NCBI GenBank assembly: GCA_052386745.1
Contig: JBQTJW010000006.1
Coordinates: 1 to 64,000 of the forward strand
Direction of reading: 5' to 3'
DNA length: 64,000 nt
From: Panacagrimonas sp052386745
GTDB taxonomy: Bacteria; Pseudomonadota; Gammaproteobacteria; Nevskiales; Nevskiaceae
The translations under genes were made by a program, and so were the position numbers. Numbering within the stretch: position 1 is the first letter of the stretch; each line of letters begins with the position of its first letter. Below the pieces are notes generated by a model. That model saw nothing but the letters and a program-made list of their open reading frames with translations. It did not search any database and was not told the origin of the DNA. Of the stretch, positions 49,094 through 59,920 are shown piece after piece.

Positions 49094-49890
49094 GCGACGT
49101 TCTGGCTAAGATTCTGGCCCGCAAGCGGGAGGAGGTCGCGGAGCTGCGCAAGCTGTACCGGGTTTCGGCCGGCCTGCTCAAGCGCGCGGAGAGCCAGTCG
49201 CCGCCCCGCGGGTTCACGGCCCGGCTGCGTGCCCTGGCCGATGCCGGCAAGGCGGCGGTGATCGCCGAGATCAAGCGCGCCTCGCCCAGCAAGGGGCTGA
49301 TCCGCCCCAACTTCGATCCGGCGTGGATCGCGGGCGAATACGAGGCAGGGGGTGCGGCCTGCCTGTCCATTCTGACGGACGAGGATTTCTTCCAGGGATC
49401 AGCCGCCGATTTCGCGGCTGCCCGCGAAGCCACCGCGCTGCCGGCCATCCGCAAGGATTTCATCATCGATGAGCTCCAGGTGCTGGAGTCGCGCGCCATG
49501 GGTGCCGACTGCATCCTGCTGATCGCCGCGGCGCTGACGACGGCGCAGTTGAGCATCCTTCACCGCAACGCGCGGTTGCTCGGGATGGATGTGCTGATCG
49601 AAGTGCATGACCGTTCCGAACTCAGCGCGGTGCTGGGTGCGCGGCTGGGGCCCGACTTGCTAATCGGCATCAATAACCGGAACCTCCGTACCTTCGAAAC
49701 CAGCCTGGAAACCACGCTGGAGCTGTTGCCCTGGATACCCGCGGGACACGAGGTGGTCACGGAGAGCGGAATTGCCACCCCGGCTGACGTGAAGAAGATG
49801 ATGGGTGCCGGCGTGCGCCGGTTCCTCGTCGGTGAATCCTTGATGAAACAGCCCAACCCGGGCGTAGCGTTGCGTCGTCTGATCGCGTGA
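49090..49890 (+). CDS. trpC: Indole-3-glycerol phosphate synthase
   Basis: This 266-residue TIM-barrel enzyme has the catalytic Lys in AEIKRASPSKG and the second Lys/Glu in AIRKDFIIDELQV. The phosphate loop VTESGIATPADV is present. It is monofunctional (no trpF fusion). The start at 49090 overlaps the trpD stop. It completes the trpGDC operon. Confidence 0.96.
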   Translation: MSDVLAKILARKREEVAELRKLYRVSAGLLKRAESQSPPRGFTARLRALADAGKAAVIAEIKRASPSKGLIRPNFDPAWIAGEYEAGGAACLSILTDEDFFQGSAADFAAAREATALPAIRKDFIIDELQVLESRAMGADCILLIAAALTTAQLSILHRNARLLGMDVLIEVHDRSELSAVLGARLGPDLLIGINNRNLRTFETSLETTLELLPWIPAGHEVVTESGIATPADVKKMMGAGVRRFLVGESLMKQPNPGVALRRLIA

Positions 49891-49950
49891 AGGCGGTCTG
49901 ACGCATCCCAACGGCGTTGCCCTGCGCGACGTCCTGCGAGAGAGCCCCTG

Positions 49951-51054
49951 ATGCTGTTCAACATCCAGTACCTTCGCGGCATTGCCGCTTTGCTCGTCGT
50001 GCTGGGGCACACCCTGCAGCTGATGTCAGCGAAGCTGGCGCCAATCGAACACCCATTTGCGCTGCTTTTCCTGGAGCGTGGAGCGATTGGCGTCGATCTC
50101 TTTTTCGTGATCAGTGGCTTCATCATGTACCTCATCTCCTTCAACAAGGAGGGTGGCATTGCCGCCACGGGACAGTTCTGGGCCCGGCGAATCGTCCTCA
50201 TCGTGCCGCTGTACTGGCTGATCACCACGTTGGTGATCTGCTTCTATCTCACCGGTATTCCCAAGTCGGCCGTCGATCTGGGCCTCCACGCCGTGGCCAG
50301 GAGCTACCTGCTCCTGCCGGTGGAGAACGTGGCGGGTGGCCTGGGGCCGGTGGTGCAGGTGGGCTGGACCCTGATCTTTGAGATGTTCTTCTACTTCAGC
50401 TGCGGCCTCGCCCTGTTGTTGCCGGAGCGGCTGCGGCTGGGGGCGGTCAGCCTGTGGATCATGGCGCTCGCGGTTGCCGGCATCTGGATCTCGCACGACG
50501 ACCACGGGGTGGTGATGGCCACCTACACCAGCCCGCACCTGCTCATGTTTCTCGTCGGCGTCTGGATCGGCTGGGCCTATCGCTCGGCCCTGCGTCTGCC
50601 CGGCCCTGCCGCCTTCGCGCTCGTTGGCTTGGGGTTCTGGGCGCTGGTGTATTTCTACGAGGGCGAGGAAAACCTGCGGTGGGCGGTCACCGGGCTGCCG
50701 GCCGCCGCGGTGGTCCTGGGCTTGGTGATGCTGCACAAGGTCCACGCTGCCAATCCGCGGCGCCCAATCCGCTCGCTCCTGCTGCTGGGCGATGCGTCGT
50801 ACAGCCTGTACCTGACCCATGCCGCCGCCCAGTTTCCGCTGTCGTACGCCACGCGCTTCGTCCCCGGAGATGGAAGTGCCGTGCTGTGGGGCTGTTTTGC
50901 GGCGGCGATGGTGGTGCAGCTCTCCTTTGCGCTGGTGGTTTTCCGCTGGTTCGAGGTGCCCGTCACCACCTACCTCAATCGCCGGCTGTTCGGCGACAGG
51001 GACTCGTCGCAATCCACGCGGGTGAGCGCTGGCGCTGCCGCCAGCGCCGCCTGA
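49951..51054 (+). CDS. Acyltransferase 3 family membrane protein
   Basis: This 367-residue protein has about ten membrane segments. The family start is MLFNIQYLRGIAALLVVLGHTLQL with the catalytic His, followed by GVDLFFVISGFIMYLIS. It acylates cell-surface carbohydrates in related cases (OafA/WecH class). It lies 60 bp after trpC with no operon link evident; substrate unknown. Confidence 0.85.
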   Translation: MLFNIQYLRGIAALLVVLGHTLQLMSAKLAPIEHPFALLFLERGAIGVDLFFVISGFIMYLISFNKEGGIAATGQFWARRIVLIVPLYWLITTLVICFYLTGIPKSAVDLGLHAVARSYLLLPVENVAGGLGPVVQVGWTLIFEMFFYFSCGLALLLPERLRLGAVSLWIMALAVAGIWISHDDHGVVMATYTSPHLLMFLVGVWIGWAYRSALRLPGPAAFALVGLGFWALVYFYEGEENLRWAVTGLPAAAVVLGLVMLHKVHAANPRRPIRSLLLLGDASYSLYLTHAAAQFPLSYATRFVPGDGSAVLWGCFAAAMVVQLSFALVVFRWFEVPVTTYLNRRLFGDRDSSQSTRVSAGAAASAA

Positions 51055-51149
51055 ACCATTCCGATCCACGGGAGAAGGCCAGGGTCCGTCCGCGACGGCT
51101 GGCGTTCCCGCGGCTATGATCGCCGCCCATTTTTCACGGCTCGCTGCGC

Positions 51150-52052
51150 ATGTGGTTCCGAAACCTGTTGCCGTACCGCCTCGACGGCGCCTGGACCCTG
51201 AATCCTGGCGAGCTCGAAGCAAGACTGTCCGCACGACCGCTGCTGCCCTGCTCCGGCCTTTCCGCGCAGAGCCAGGGCTGGGTGCCGCCGCGCGAGGATG
51301 GCCCGCTGGTCTGCGGTCAGGGGCGGCAGGTCCTGTTTGCGCTCGGGACTGAAACCAAGTTGCTACCTGCGTCGGTGGTCAAGGACGCCGCCCGGGAAAA
51401 GGCCGCCCAGATCGAGAGGCGCATGGGCTTCAAGCCGGGCAAGAAGCAATTGCGGGAGATTCGCGAACAGATCACCTCCGAGCTTCTGCCCAGGGCATTC
51501 GCCCGGCGGACCGCGACGCGGATCTGGATCAGTCCCGAGTCCGGCTGGCTGGTGGTGGATAGTGCCAGCGTCAAGCGGGGAGAGGATGTGCTGTCGGCGA
51601 TCCGCGACACCCTGGGCGAATGCGCCGTGCACCCGCTCTCCACCGTCCAGTCGCCGATGGCGGGAATGACCCAATGGCTGGCCGCCGGCGATGCCCCGAT
51701 GAATTTCTCGCTCGATCAGGACTGCGAGATGAAGACCGGCGGCGACGATCCGTCCGCCGTCCGCTTTGCCAAGCATGGGTTAGAGGGCGAGGACGTGCGG
51801 CGCCACGTGAAGGACGGCAAGTCCGTGACCCAGCTCGGGCTGGTCTGGAACGACCGCATGCGCCTGGTGCTGGCCGACCCGGGAGTAATCAAGCGCCTGA
51901 AGTTCGAGATGATCGAGCAGGATCGCGCCGAACACGAGGCGCAGGGGAATGCCGACGAACGCTTCGATGCGGATTTTGCGCTGATGTGCGGCGACTTGAC
52001 CGCTCTACTCGACAACCTCGTGACGGCGCTCGGGGGCCTGGCACAGCGCTGA
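51150..52052 (+). CDS. rdgC: Recombination-associated protein RdgC
   Basis: This 300-residue ring-forming DNA-binding protein matches RdgC throughout (MWFRNLLPYRL, GWVPP, RQVLFALGTETKLLPASVV, KKQLREIREQITSELLPRAF, MNFSLDQDCEMK). RdgC coats duplex DNA and limits RecA loading. It is a single gene followed by a 242-bp gap (52053-52294) in which I see nothing. Confidence 0.95.
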   Translation: MWFRNLLPYRLDGAWTLNPGELEARLSARPLLPCSGLSAQSQGWVPPREDGPLVCGQGRQVLFALGTETKLLPASVVKDAAREKAAQIERRMGFKPGKKQLREIREQITSELLPRAFARRTATRIWISPESGWLVVDSASVKRGEDVLSAIRDTLGECAVHPLSTVQSPMAGMTQWLAAGDAPMNFSLDQDCEMKTGGDDPSAVRFAKHGLEGEDVRRHVKDGKSVTQLGLVWNDRMRLVLADPGVIKRLKFEMIEQDRAEHEAQGNADERFDADFALMCGDLTALLDNLVTALGGLAQR

Positions 52053-52294
52053 GCGGAGTCCGCGGCCCCCGCCCGCGCGGGAACTTGTACGGCGCACATG
52101 ACTGTAACGCTCCCGGGGGCGGAAATATCGCCGACGCCATGGGTATTCATTTCGCCGAAGCTTTTTCGCGCCCCAGAGATATCGGCCGCGATCTCGGTAG
52201 TTGGGGGCAGCATTCGATGCGGGTGATCCGGGACGACCCGTCCGGATCAAGGGAGTGATCGGTGTTCCGTTCCAGCGGAATCAGAAGCGGAAAT

Positions 52295-52972
52295 CTACTG
52301 GCGCGGAAGATCCCAGCGATAACCGCTGCCGCGGAGCGTCGTGATGGGCGCGAGGCTGCCGTCCGGGTCGAGCTTGGTGCGCAGGCGCCGGATGAACACT
52401 TCGATCACGTTGCTGTCCCGCTCGTCTTCCTCGGCGTAGAGATGTTCGGTGAGTGTGGATTTCGAGACCACTTCACCGGCGTGCAGGATCAGGTATTCCA
52501 GCACCTTGAACTCGTAGGCGGTCAGTTCCACCGGGTTGCCGTTCACCGTCACCGATTTGGCCGTGGCGTCCACCGTGACGGGGCCGCAGGTCAACTTTGG
52601 CTGCGCCCAGCCACCGGCCCGGCGGAGCAGCGCGCGCGCGCGCGCCAGGAGCTCTTCGCGATGGAAAGGCTTGACCAGGTAATCGTCGGCGCCGGCTTCC
52701 AGCCCTTCCACCTTGGTCTGCCAGCCATCACGTGCCGTAAGCACCAGGATCGGGAATCCGCGGCCGGCCTTCCGAGCCTTGCGGATGATCTCGATGCCAC
52801 TGGTGCCGGGCAGGCCGAGGTCGACGATGGCGATATCGACCGGATACTCGATGGCCATGTACAGCCCGTTTTCCCCGTCTGCCGCCTGGTCGACCGCGAA
52901 ACCTTCGTCCACGAACATCTGGGTGACCTGGCTGCGCAGATGCGGATCGTCTTCAATGACCAAGGCGCGCAT
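52295..52972 (-). CDS. OmpR/PhoP-family response regulator
   Basis: This 225-residue protein has a receiver domain with acidic pocket EDD (7-9), phospho-acceptor Asp51 (IVDLGLPG) and conserved Lys (LVKPF). A C-terminal winged helix follows (ELTAYEFKVLEYLILHAGEVVSKSTLTEHLY...VIRRLRTKL-type recognition helix). The PhoP-like spacing suggests it binds direct repeats. No sensor kinase follows on this strand; upstream is a PepSY-like gene separated by 23 bp. The partner kinase must be elsewhere. Confidence 0.9.
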   Translation of the reverse strand: MRALVIEDDPHLRSQVTQMFVDEGFAVDQAADGENGLYMAIEYPVDIAIVDLGLPGTSGIEIIRKARKAGRGFPILVLTARDGWQTKVEGLEAGADDYLVKPFHREELLARARALLRRAGGWAQPKLTCGPVTVDATAKSVTVNGNPVELTAYEFKVLEYLILHAGEVVSKSTLTEHLYAEEDERDSNVIEVFIRRLRTKLDPDGSLAPITTLRGSGYRWDLPRQ

Positions 52973-52995
52973 ACGATCGGGGGTGTCCTGGGATT

Positions 52996-53277
52996 TCAGT
53001 GGTAGGGAATGAAGACGACGCGCACGTCGCCATTGAGGAGCAGCTTGACGTGGTAGCCGTCGATGGCGTTCTCCACGTTCAGAACCTTGCCACCGCCATA
53101 GCGCTTCTGCGCTTCCCGTGCCGCCATTGCCGGGGGCTTGCCGGGCTTGCTGATCTGCGAGGCCGGCGGGAGCAGGCGGTCCGGCGTCGGTCCCGCCGTC
53201 ACGGCCCCGTCCAACGCAACGATGCTGGCCAAGCCCATGAAGACGACCGCCGGCACCGTATGTTGAGAAGACATCAT
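52996..53277 (-). CDS. Small secreted PepSY-like protein
   Basis: This 93-residue protein has a signal peptide (MMSSQHTVPAVVFMGLASIVALDGAVTAG). A small domain follows (AMAAREAQKRYGGGKVLNVENAIDGYHVKLLLNGDVRVVFIPYH) typical of PepSY-like inhibitory domains that often precede PhoP-type regulators. It is probably co-transcribed with the regulator gene 23 bp downstream. Confidence 0.7.
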   Translation of the reverse strand: MMSSQHTVPAVVFMGLASIVALDGAVTAGPTPDRLLPPASQISKPGKPPAMAAREAQKRYGGGKVLNVENAIDGYHVKLLLNGDVRVVFIPYH

Positions 53278-53626
53278 CGAATTCTAATCACTTAACGGCT
53301 TACATCGGGGGTGAAGTTTGACTTTGCGCGCCACGAGTCACGGCGGGTTCATCCGGCTGAAAATTACGCCGACGATCTGAATTGCCACTGAAGCGCGTCC
53401 ACCAAATCCACCGCGACCGGCAGGCGGCCCGGATGGGCGGATCGGCGAGGGCACTGCGGCGCTTGCCGGGCGTGGCGACCATCAGGGTCAGCATCGGACG
53501 CTGACCGGAACGATGACGATCGTGCGCCCGGACGCCTGCAAGGCCAATGCGTTTTCTTCACAGACCGTAAAATGTCGCCCCCGCCGCGTTGCGGCCTCCG
53601 CAATTCCGTTGCCCGAGCTTTTGCCC
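53278..53626. other. Intergenic region between the PepSY-like gene and thrC
   Basis: The region carries the divergent promoters. AT-rich sequence at 53278-53300 is next to the PepSY start, and TAAAAT at 53569-53574 may be a -10 box for thrC. The middle part is GC-rich with short open frames that I do not consider genes. Confidence 0.4.
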
Positions 53627-54745
53627 ATGCGTTACACCGGTCTGGTCGAACATTTCCGTCACCGCCTTCCGCTTGCCAGGGAGGCACGCGCCATCTCGCT
53701 CGGCGAGGGCCGCACCGCGCTCATCAAGCTCGAAAACCTGCCGAAGCGGCTGGGGTTCGAGAACGAGCTGTACGTGAAGTTCGAAGGGCTCAACCCCACG
53801 GGATCGTTCAAGGATCGCGGCATGACGGTGGCGGTGACGCAGGCCGTGCACGAGGGCGCGCGCGCCATCATCTGCGCGTCCACCGGCAACACCTCCGCCG
53901 CCGCGGCGGCCTACGCCGTGCGCGCGGGGCTGACCGCCTTCGTGCTGATTCCCGAGGGCAAGATCGCGCTGGGCAAGCTGGCCCAGGCGGTGGTGCACGG
54001 CGCCGTGGTGATCCAGGTGCTGGGCAATTTCGACGACGGCATGCGCCTGGTGAAGGAAGTGGCGCAGACGGCGCCGGTCACCATCGTCAATTCCATCAAC
54101 CCGTTCCGGCTGCAGGGCCAGAAGACGGCGGCGTTCGAGATCGTGGAAGCGCTGGGCCGGGCGCCGGACTACCACTGCCTGCCGGTCGGCAACGCCGGCA
54201 ACATCACGGCGCACTGGATCGGCTATTCCGAGGCCTACGGCATCGTCACGCCGGCCAACCCGCTGCCGGTCGAACTGCGCGGCTACTCGATGGAAGCGAT
54301 CGCCGCCAACCGCCCGAAGATGGTCGGCTACCAGGCCACCGGCGCGGCGCCGTTCCTGCGCGGCGGCCGGGTGGCCAACCCGGACACGGTGGCCACCGCC
54401 ATCCGCATCGGCGACCCGCAGTCCTGGGACGCGGCCTGGGTGGTGCAGAAGGAGTCCGGCGGCTGGTTCGACGAGTGCACCGATGCCGACATCCTCGCCA
54501 CCCAGAAGCTGCTGGCCGAGAGCGAGGGCGTGTTCTGCGAGCCCGCGTCCGCCGCCTCGCTGTGCGGGGCGCTGCGCGACATCCGGAACGGCAAGATCGA
54601 GCCCGGCAAGACCGTGGTGTGCACGCTCACCGGCAACGGCCTGAAGGATCCGGACATCATCATGAAGGACGGCCTCTCCGGCCTGATCCGCGTGGCGGCG
54701 GAACGCGCCGCGGTGGAGCGCGAACTGCTCGGACGGATGAAGTAA
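53627..54745 (+). CDS. thrC: Threonine synthase
   Basis: This 372-residue PLP enzyme converts O-phosphohomoserine to threonine. I start at ATG 53627; the earlier frame start at 53513 is not protein-like. The PLP Lys is in PTGSFKDRGMT near residues 58-68, the phosphate-binding loop is CASTGNTSAAAAAYA, and the late motif is VCTLTGNGLKDPD. It is a short (type 1) threonine synthase. No hom or thrB gene adjoins it. Confidence 0.93.
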   Translation: MRYTGLVEHFRHRLPLAREARAISLGEGRTALIKLENLPKRLGFENELYVKFEGLNPTGSFKDRGMTVAVTQAVHEGARAIICASTGNTSAAAAAYAVRAGLTAFVLIPEGKIALGKLAQAVVHGAVVIQVLGNFDDGMRLVKEVAQTAPVTIVNSINPFRLQGQKTAAFEIVEALGRAPDYHCLPVGNAGNITAHWIGYSEAYGIVTPANPLPVELRGYSMEAIAANRPKMVGYQATGAAPFLRGGRVANPDTVATAIRIGDPQSWDAAWVVQKESGGWFDECTDADILATQKLLAESEGVFCEPASAASLCGALRDIRNGKIEPGKTVVCTLTGNGLKDPDIIMKDGLSGLIRVAAERAAVERELLGRMK

Positions 54746-54805
54746 GGCGCGGCTTGCCCCGTCACGCTGCTAGACTTTGCGCCGTTCCAGCGACGTTGCG
54801 ATGGC

Positions 54806-55435
54806 ATGAACTGGGTGGATTACAGCATTCTCGGCATCGTTTTCCTGTCCGTCATCGTGGGTTTCTTGCGCGGCTTCACGCGGGAATTTTTCGGCCTGGG
54901 AGCCTGGGCTCTGGCGCTGGGGCTGACCGTGCTGCTGGGGCACAAGGCCGTGGTGTTCCTCCAGCCTTATCTCGCGGTGCCGCTGGTACGTGCGGGCGTC
55001 GGCTACGGCGGGCTGTTCCTGCTGGGCCTGCTGGCGGGCGGCGTCATCACCGCGCTGCTGGTGTCGCGGGTGCGTCAGAGCCGGTTTTCGAGCGCTGATC
55101 GCACGCTGGGCTCGGGCATCGGCCTGATCCGGGGCATCCTGCTGGTGGGCCTGGCGGTGCTGCTGGGCAACACCATGGGGCTGCGGGACAAGCCGTGGTG
55201 GCAGCAATCCGCCCTGGTGCCGCCGGCCAGGACGATCGCCGACGGCCTGGGCGTGCTGATCCCCAAATCCTGGCTCGACCCCTTGCGACCTGACGGAGCC
55301 GCCCAAACGGTACCGGTTCGCGACGACGTGTCCCGCGACGCCAGAATCCGCCACACCGTCCCCCGCGACGCCGTATCTCGGGACGCCGTATTTCCGGACG
55401 CCGTATCCCTTCCGGCTCCGGCCCATTCTGTCTGA
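54806..55435 (+). CDS. cvpA: CvpA family membrane protein
   Basis: This 209-residue inner-membrane protein has four hydrophobic segments (about 5-22, 32-52, 61-88 and 104-124) and the family text DYSILGIVFLSVIVGFLRGFTREFFGL. It lies directly before purF, as usual in proteobacteria. Its C-terminal 30 residues are six degenerate five-residue repeats (RDAVS type), coded by 15-bp units that are not part of the CvpA domain. Confidence 0.9.
   Translation: MNWVDYSILGIVFLSVIVGFLRGFTREFFGLGAWALALGLTVLLGHKAVVFLQPYLAVPLVRAGVGYGGLFLLGLLAGGVITALLVSRVRQSRFSSADRTLGSGIGLIRGILLVGLAVLLGNTMGLRDKPWWQQSALVPPARTIADGLGVLIPKSWLDPLRPDGAAQTVPVRDDVSRDARIRHTVPRDAVSRDAVFPDAVSLPAPAHSV
55319..55408 (+). repeat. Six 15-bp tandem units at the cvpA 3' end
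   Basis: Units start at 55319, 55334, 55349, 55364, 55379 and 55394; the last three share GGACGCCGTAT or CGACGCCGTAT. They code RDDVS, RDARI, RHTVP, RDAVS, RDAVF and PDAVS. The unit length keeps the frame. Confidence 0.85.
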
Positions 55436-55446
55436 GGACGCGCTCC

Positions 55447-56967
<1,521 letters not shown>

Positions 56968-57080
56968 GGCAGCGCGCGCTGGCCGGCCAGCTTCAAACTG
57001 CGGGCGCCGGCTGAAACGGCGGTCGCCTCCCGTGGTCGTTTTGCTCAACCGAGGGCCCCGCGCAGGCGGCCGGCATCCAC

Positions 57081-58316
57081 ATGACTGAACTCGCAGCGCC
57101 AGAACAGATCGTCATCGTCGGCGGTGGACAGGCCGGCGCCGAAACCGCCGCCGAGCTGCGCCGGCAGGCGTACGCCGGGCGCATCACGCTGGTGAGCGAC
57201 GAGCCATACCTGCCATACAAGCGGCCGCCGCTGTCCAAGGCTTATCTTGCAGGCGCGGCGCCGGTGGAGTCGCTGTACGTGCTGTCGCAGGCCGCGCTGG
57301 CCAAGTCGGACATCGAGTACATGGCCGGCGCGCGCGCGCAGGCCATCCACCGAGCGGACCGGACGCTGATGCTGGCCGACGGCCGCAGGCTGCCCTACGA
57401 CCGTCTGATGCTCGCCACCGGCGGGCGCCCGCGCGCGCTCGCGATTCCGGGCTCGGCGCTGCCCGGTATCTTCGCGCTGCGCGGGATCGCGGACGTGGCC
57501 GCCATCCGCGCGCACTTCGCGCCCGGTCGCCGGCTGGTCATCGTCGGCGGTGGCTACATCGGGCTGGAAGTGGCGGCGGTGGCCACCAAGCTGGGCTTGC
57601 AGGTGACGGTGCTGGAGAACATGCCGCGCGTGCTGCAGCGCGTGACGGCGCCGCAGATGTCGCAGTTCTACGAGCGCGTGCACCGCGAGGCCGGCGTGGA
57701 CGTGCGCACCGGGGTGCAGCTGCTGGGCTTCGAGTCCGCGGGCGACGCCATCGAGGTTCTGCTGGGCGAAGGCCGCGTGCCGGCGGACCTCGTGATCGTC
57801 GGCATCGGCGTGATTCCCAACACCGAGCTGGCCGCGGAAGCGGGCCTGGCGGTGGACAACGGCATCGTGGTGGATGCCTACACCCGCACCTCCGATCCGC
57901 ACATCCACGCCGCGGGCGACTGCACCAATCATCCCAGCGAATTCCTCGGCCGGCGCATCCGCCTGGAGTCGGTGCAGAACGCCATGGAGCAGGGCCGCTG
58001 CGGCGCGGCCAACATGCTGGGCAAGGTGCAGCCCTACGCCAACGTGCCGTGGTTCTGGTCGGACCAGTACGACCTGAAGCTCCAGATGGTGGGCATTTCC
58101 ACCGGCTACGAGCAGTGCGTGCTGCGCGGCGATCCGGCCAGCCGCTCGTTCGGCGCGTTCTACTTCCGGCAGGGCGTGCTGATGGCCGCCGACACCGTGA
58201 GCCGGCCGCAGGAATTCATGCTCGCCAAGAAGCTCGTGGCGATGCGCGCATCGCCCGACCCGGCCCGCATCGCGGACGAGTCTGTGCCGCTCAAGGATCT
58301 GGTGCCCGCGGGCTGA
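57081..58316 (+). CDS. FAD-dependent ferredoxin/rubredoxin reductase-like protein
   Basis: This 411-residue flavoprotein has the FAD loop IVGGGQAGAETAAELRRQAY near 8-27, the NAD(P)H loop IVGGGYIGLEVAAVATKLGL near 155-174, the second FAD motif HIHAAGDCTN, and a C-terminal Reductase_C domain (WFWSDQYDLKLQMVG). It transfers electrons from NAD(P)H to a small ferredoxin or rubredoxin, as in P450 or dioxygenase systems. No partner gene is adjacent. Confidence 0.88.
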   Translation: MTELAAPEQIVIVGGGQAGAETAAELRRQAYAGRITLVSDEPYLPYKRPPLSKAYLAGAAPVESLYVLSQAALAKSDIEYMAGARAQAIHRADRTLMLADGRRLPYDRLMLATGGRPRALAIPGSALPGIFALRGIADVAAIRAHFAPGRRLVIVGGGYIGLEVAAVATKLGLQVTVLENMPRVLQRVTAPQMSQFYERVHREAGVDVRTGVQLLGFESAGDAIEVLLGEGRVPADLVIVGIGVIPNTELAAEAGLAVDNGIVVDAYTRTSDPHIHAAGDCTNHPSEFLGRRIRLESVQNAMEQGRCGAANMLGKVQPYANVPWFWSDQYDLKLQMVGISTGYEQCVLRGDPASRSFGAFYFRQGVLMAADTVSRPQEFMLAKKLVAMRASPDPARIADESVPLKDLVPAG

Positions 58317-58331
58317 GGCGTCGCGCGGCGC

Positions 58332-59006
58332 TCAGCGCGCGCCGCCGGTTTCGCGCTGCACGTCGCGCTCGAAGTCGTCCTGCTTCAGGCGCCACATCGC
58401 CGGGTAGTGCTCGGCAAAGGTGCTGACGATGTCGGCCAGCGGCACGTCGTCGAACTCGCCGCGCAGGTTGACGTATTCCATGTGCCGGTTTCCGGCCAGG
58501 TCGAACGGGTGGTAGATGGAGTCGGCCGTGCCGTTGAAGTCCAGCGTTGCCAGCCCGAACTTCTCGCACAGCTCGCGGTTGAACGCCGGCGTGGCCTTGA
58601 GCCAGCGCCCGTCCAGCAGGATGGACGTGTAGCCGTGGAAGTAGAACACGTCGGTGCGCATGGCCTGGCGCAGGCGTTCGGTGGAGAGGTGATTGCGCAC
58701 GTCGGCAAAGCCCAGGCGCGCGGGGATGCCGCAGGCACGGCAGGCCGCGGCCAGCAGCACGGCCTTGTTGATGCAGAAGCCGCGGCGCTGTTCCAGCACG
58801 GTGCTGGCGCGCAGGCCTGCCACGCTCAGGTCGATCAGGTAGGGGTCATAGCGGATGTCGTCGCGCACCGCGTAGTACAGGCGCATGGCGCGCTCGCGGT
58901 CCGTGCCGCCAGACCCGGCATTGCGGCGGGCGTAGGCGCTGACCGCGGGGTGATCGGCATCGATGATGGGCGTGGCTTGCAGGGTGCTGGCGGCGGAAGA
59001 GTCCAA
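58332..59006 (-). CDS. Transglutaminase-like cysteine peptidase family protein
   Basis: This 224-residue protein has the transglutaminase-core triad in order: Cys in QRRGFCINKAVLLAAACRACGIPARLGFADV, His in YFHGYTSILLDGRWLKATPAFN, and Asp in the DFNG segment. It is cytoplasmic by lack of a signal. Proteins like this are peptidase-like, with unknown substrate. Convergent with the flavoprotein (15-bp gap). Confidence 0.82.
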   Translation of the reverse strand: MDSSAASTLQATPIIDADHPAVSAYARRNAGSGGTDRERAMRLYYAVRDDIRYDPYLIDLSVAGLRASTVLEQRRGFCINKAVLLAAACRACGIPARLGFADVRNHLSTERLRQAMRTDVFYFHGYTSILLDGRWLKATPAFNRELCEKFGLATLDFNGTADSIYHPFDLAGNRHMEYVNLRGEFDDVPLADIVSTFAEHYPAMWRLKQDDFERDVQRETGGAR

Positions 59007-59041
59007 GCAATGTCTCCGGTGTGGGCGGGCGCGTCGCGCGC

Positions 59042-59920
59042 TCAGAGCGTGCGGCGGCTCTCGAAACGGCGCGGCTCGCCGCTCAGGGGATCGACGAACG
59101 CCAGGCTGCGCGCGAGCAGCTTGAGCGGGCGCGAAAAATCATCATCCGCGGCGTGGAGCAGTTCGGGATAGAACGGGTCGTTGACGATGGGCGCGCCGAG
59201 CGCGGCCATGTGCACGCGCAACTGGTGCTTGCGCCCCGTCACCGGCCGCAGGCGGTAGCGGGAGAGCGCGCCGTGCGGCACCTGCGATTCGATGAGGGTC
59301 TCGCTGTTGGCCGTGCCCGGTACTTCGCGCATGCGGAAGAACGGTTCGCCCGCCGCTAGCCGGCTCGTGTGCGTAAGTGGCAGGCGCAGGCCGGGCAGGG
59401 CGGGGGCCAGCGCCTCGTAAACCTTGTGCACCTGCCGTTGCGGAAACAGCGCCTGGTAGGCGCCGCGGCTGTCGGGGCGGAGCGAAAACGCCACCAGCCC
59501 GGCGGTGCCGCGATCGATCCGATGCAGCGGCACCAGGTCGTCCACGCCCAGGTTGCGCTTGAGGCGGACCAGCAGGGATTGCTGCACGAATCGCCCCGAG
59601 GGAATCACCGGCAGGAAATGCGGCTTGTCGATGATGAGCAGGTGCGCGTCGGCAAAGATCACCTGCTCGTGGAACGGAATCTCGGGTTCGCGCGCCAGCT
59701 CTCGGTAGTAGTGCAGGGCCACGCCGCTGCGATAGGGCTGCGCCAGGCCCACCGCGGTGCCGTCGCTGTCGGTCACCAGGCCGTCGCGCAGGCGGCCGCG
59801 CCACACCTCCGGCGACATGGCCGGGAAGCGCTCGCACAGGAATTCCAGCACGGTTTGCCACGGCCCCGGCGGCAGCTGGACGGTGCTGGCGCCCACTCCT
59901 TCGCGGACCGGCGCGTGCAT
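59042..59920 (-). CDS. RluA-family pseudouridine synthase
   Basis: This 292-residue RNA-modification enzyme shows the catalytic HRIDRGTAGLVAFSL motif (Asp in HRID) and the downstream RPVTGRKHQLRVHMAALGAPI motif. An S4 domain is not obvious at the N-terminus. ATG 59920 overlaps the slyX stop (TGATG); the longer frame upstream is a shadow. The target RNA (23S rRNA or tRNA) is unknown. Confidence 0.9.
   Translation of the reverse strand: MHAPVREGVGASTVQLPPGPWQTVLEFLCERFPAMSPEVWRGRLRDGLVTDSDGTAVGLAQPYRSGVALHYYRELAREPEIPFHEQVIFADAHLLIIDKPHFLPVIPSGRFVQQSLLVRLKRNLGVDDLVPLHRIDRGTAGLVAFSLRPDSRGAYQALFPQRQVHKVYEALAPALPGLRLPLTHTSRLAAGEPFFRMREVPGTANSETLIESQVPHGALSRYRLRPVTGRKHQLRVHMAALGAPIVNDPFYPELLHAADDDFSRPLKLLARSLAFVDPLSGEPRRFESRRTL

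Noticed and set aside
53300..53494. Possible 64-aa gene in the thrC upstream gap
   Set aside because: Its composition is Arg/Trp-rich, with no ribosome binding site or recognisable motif.
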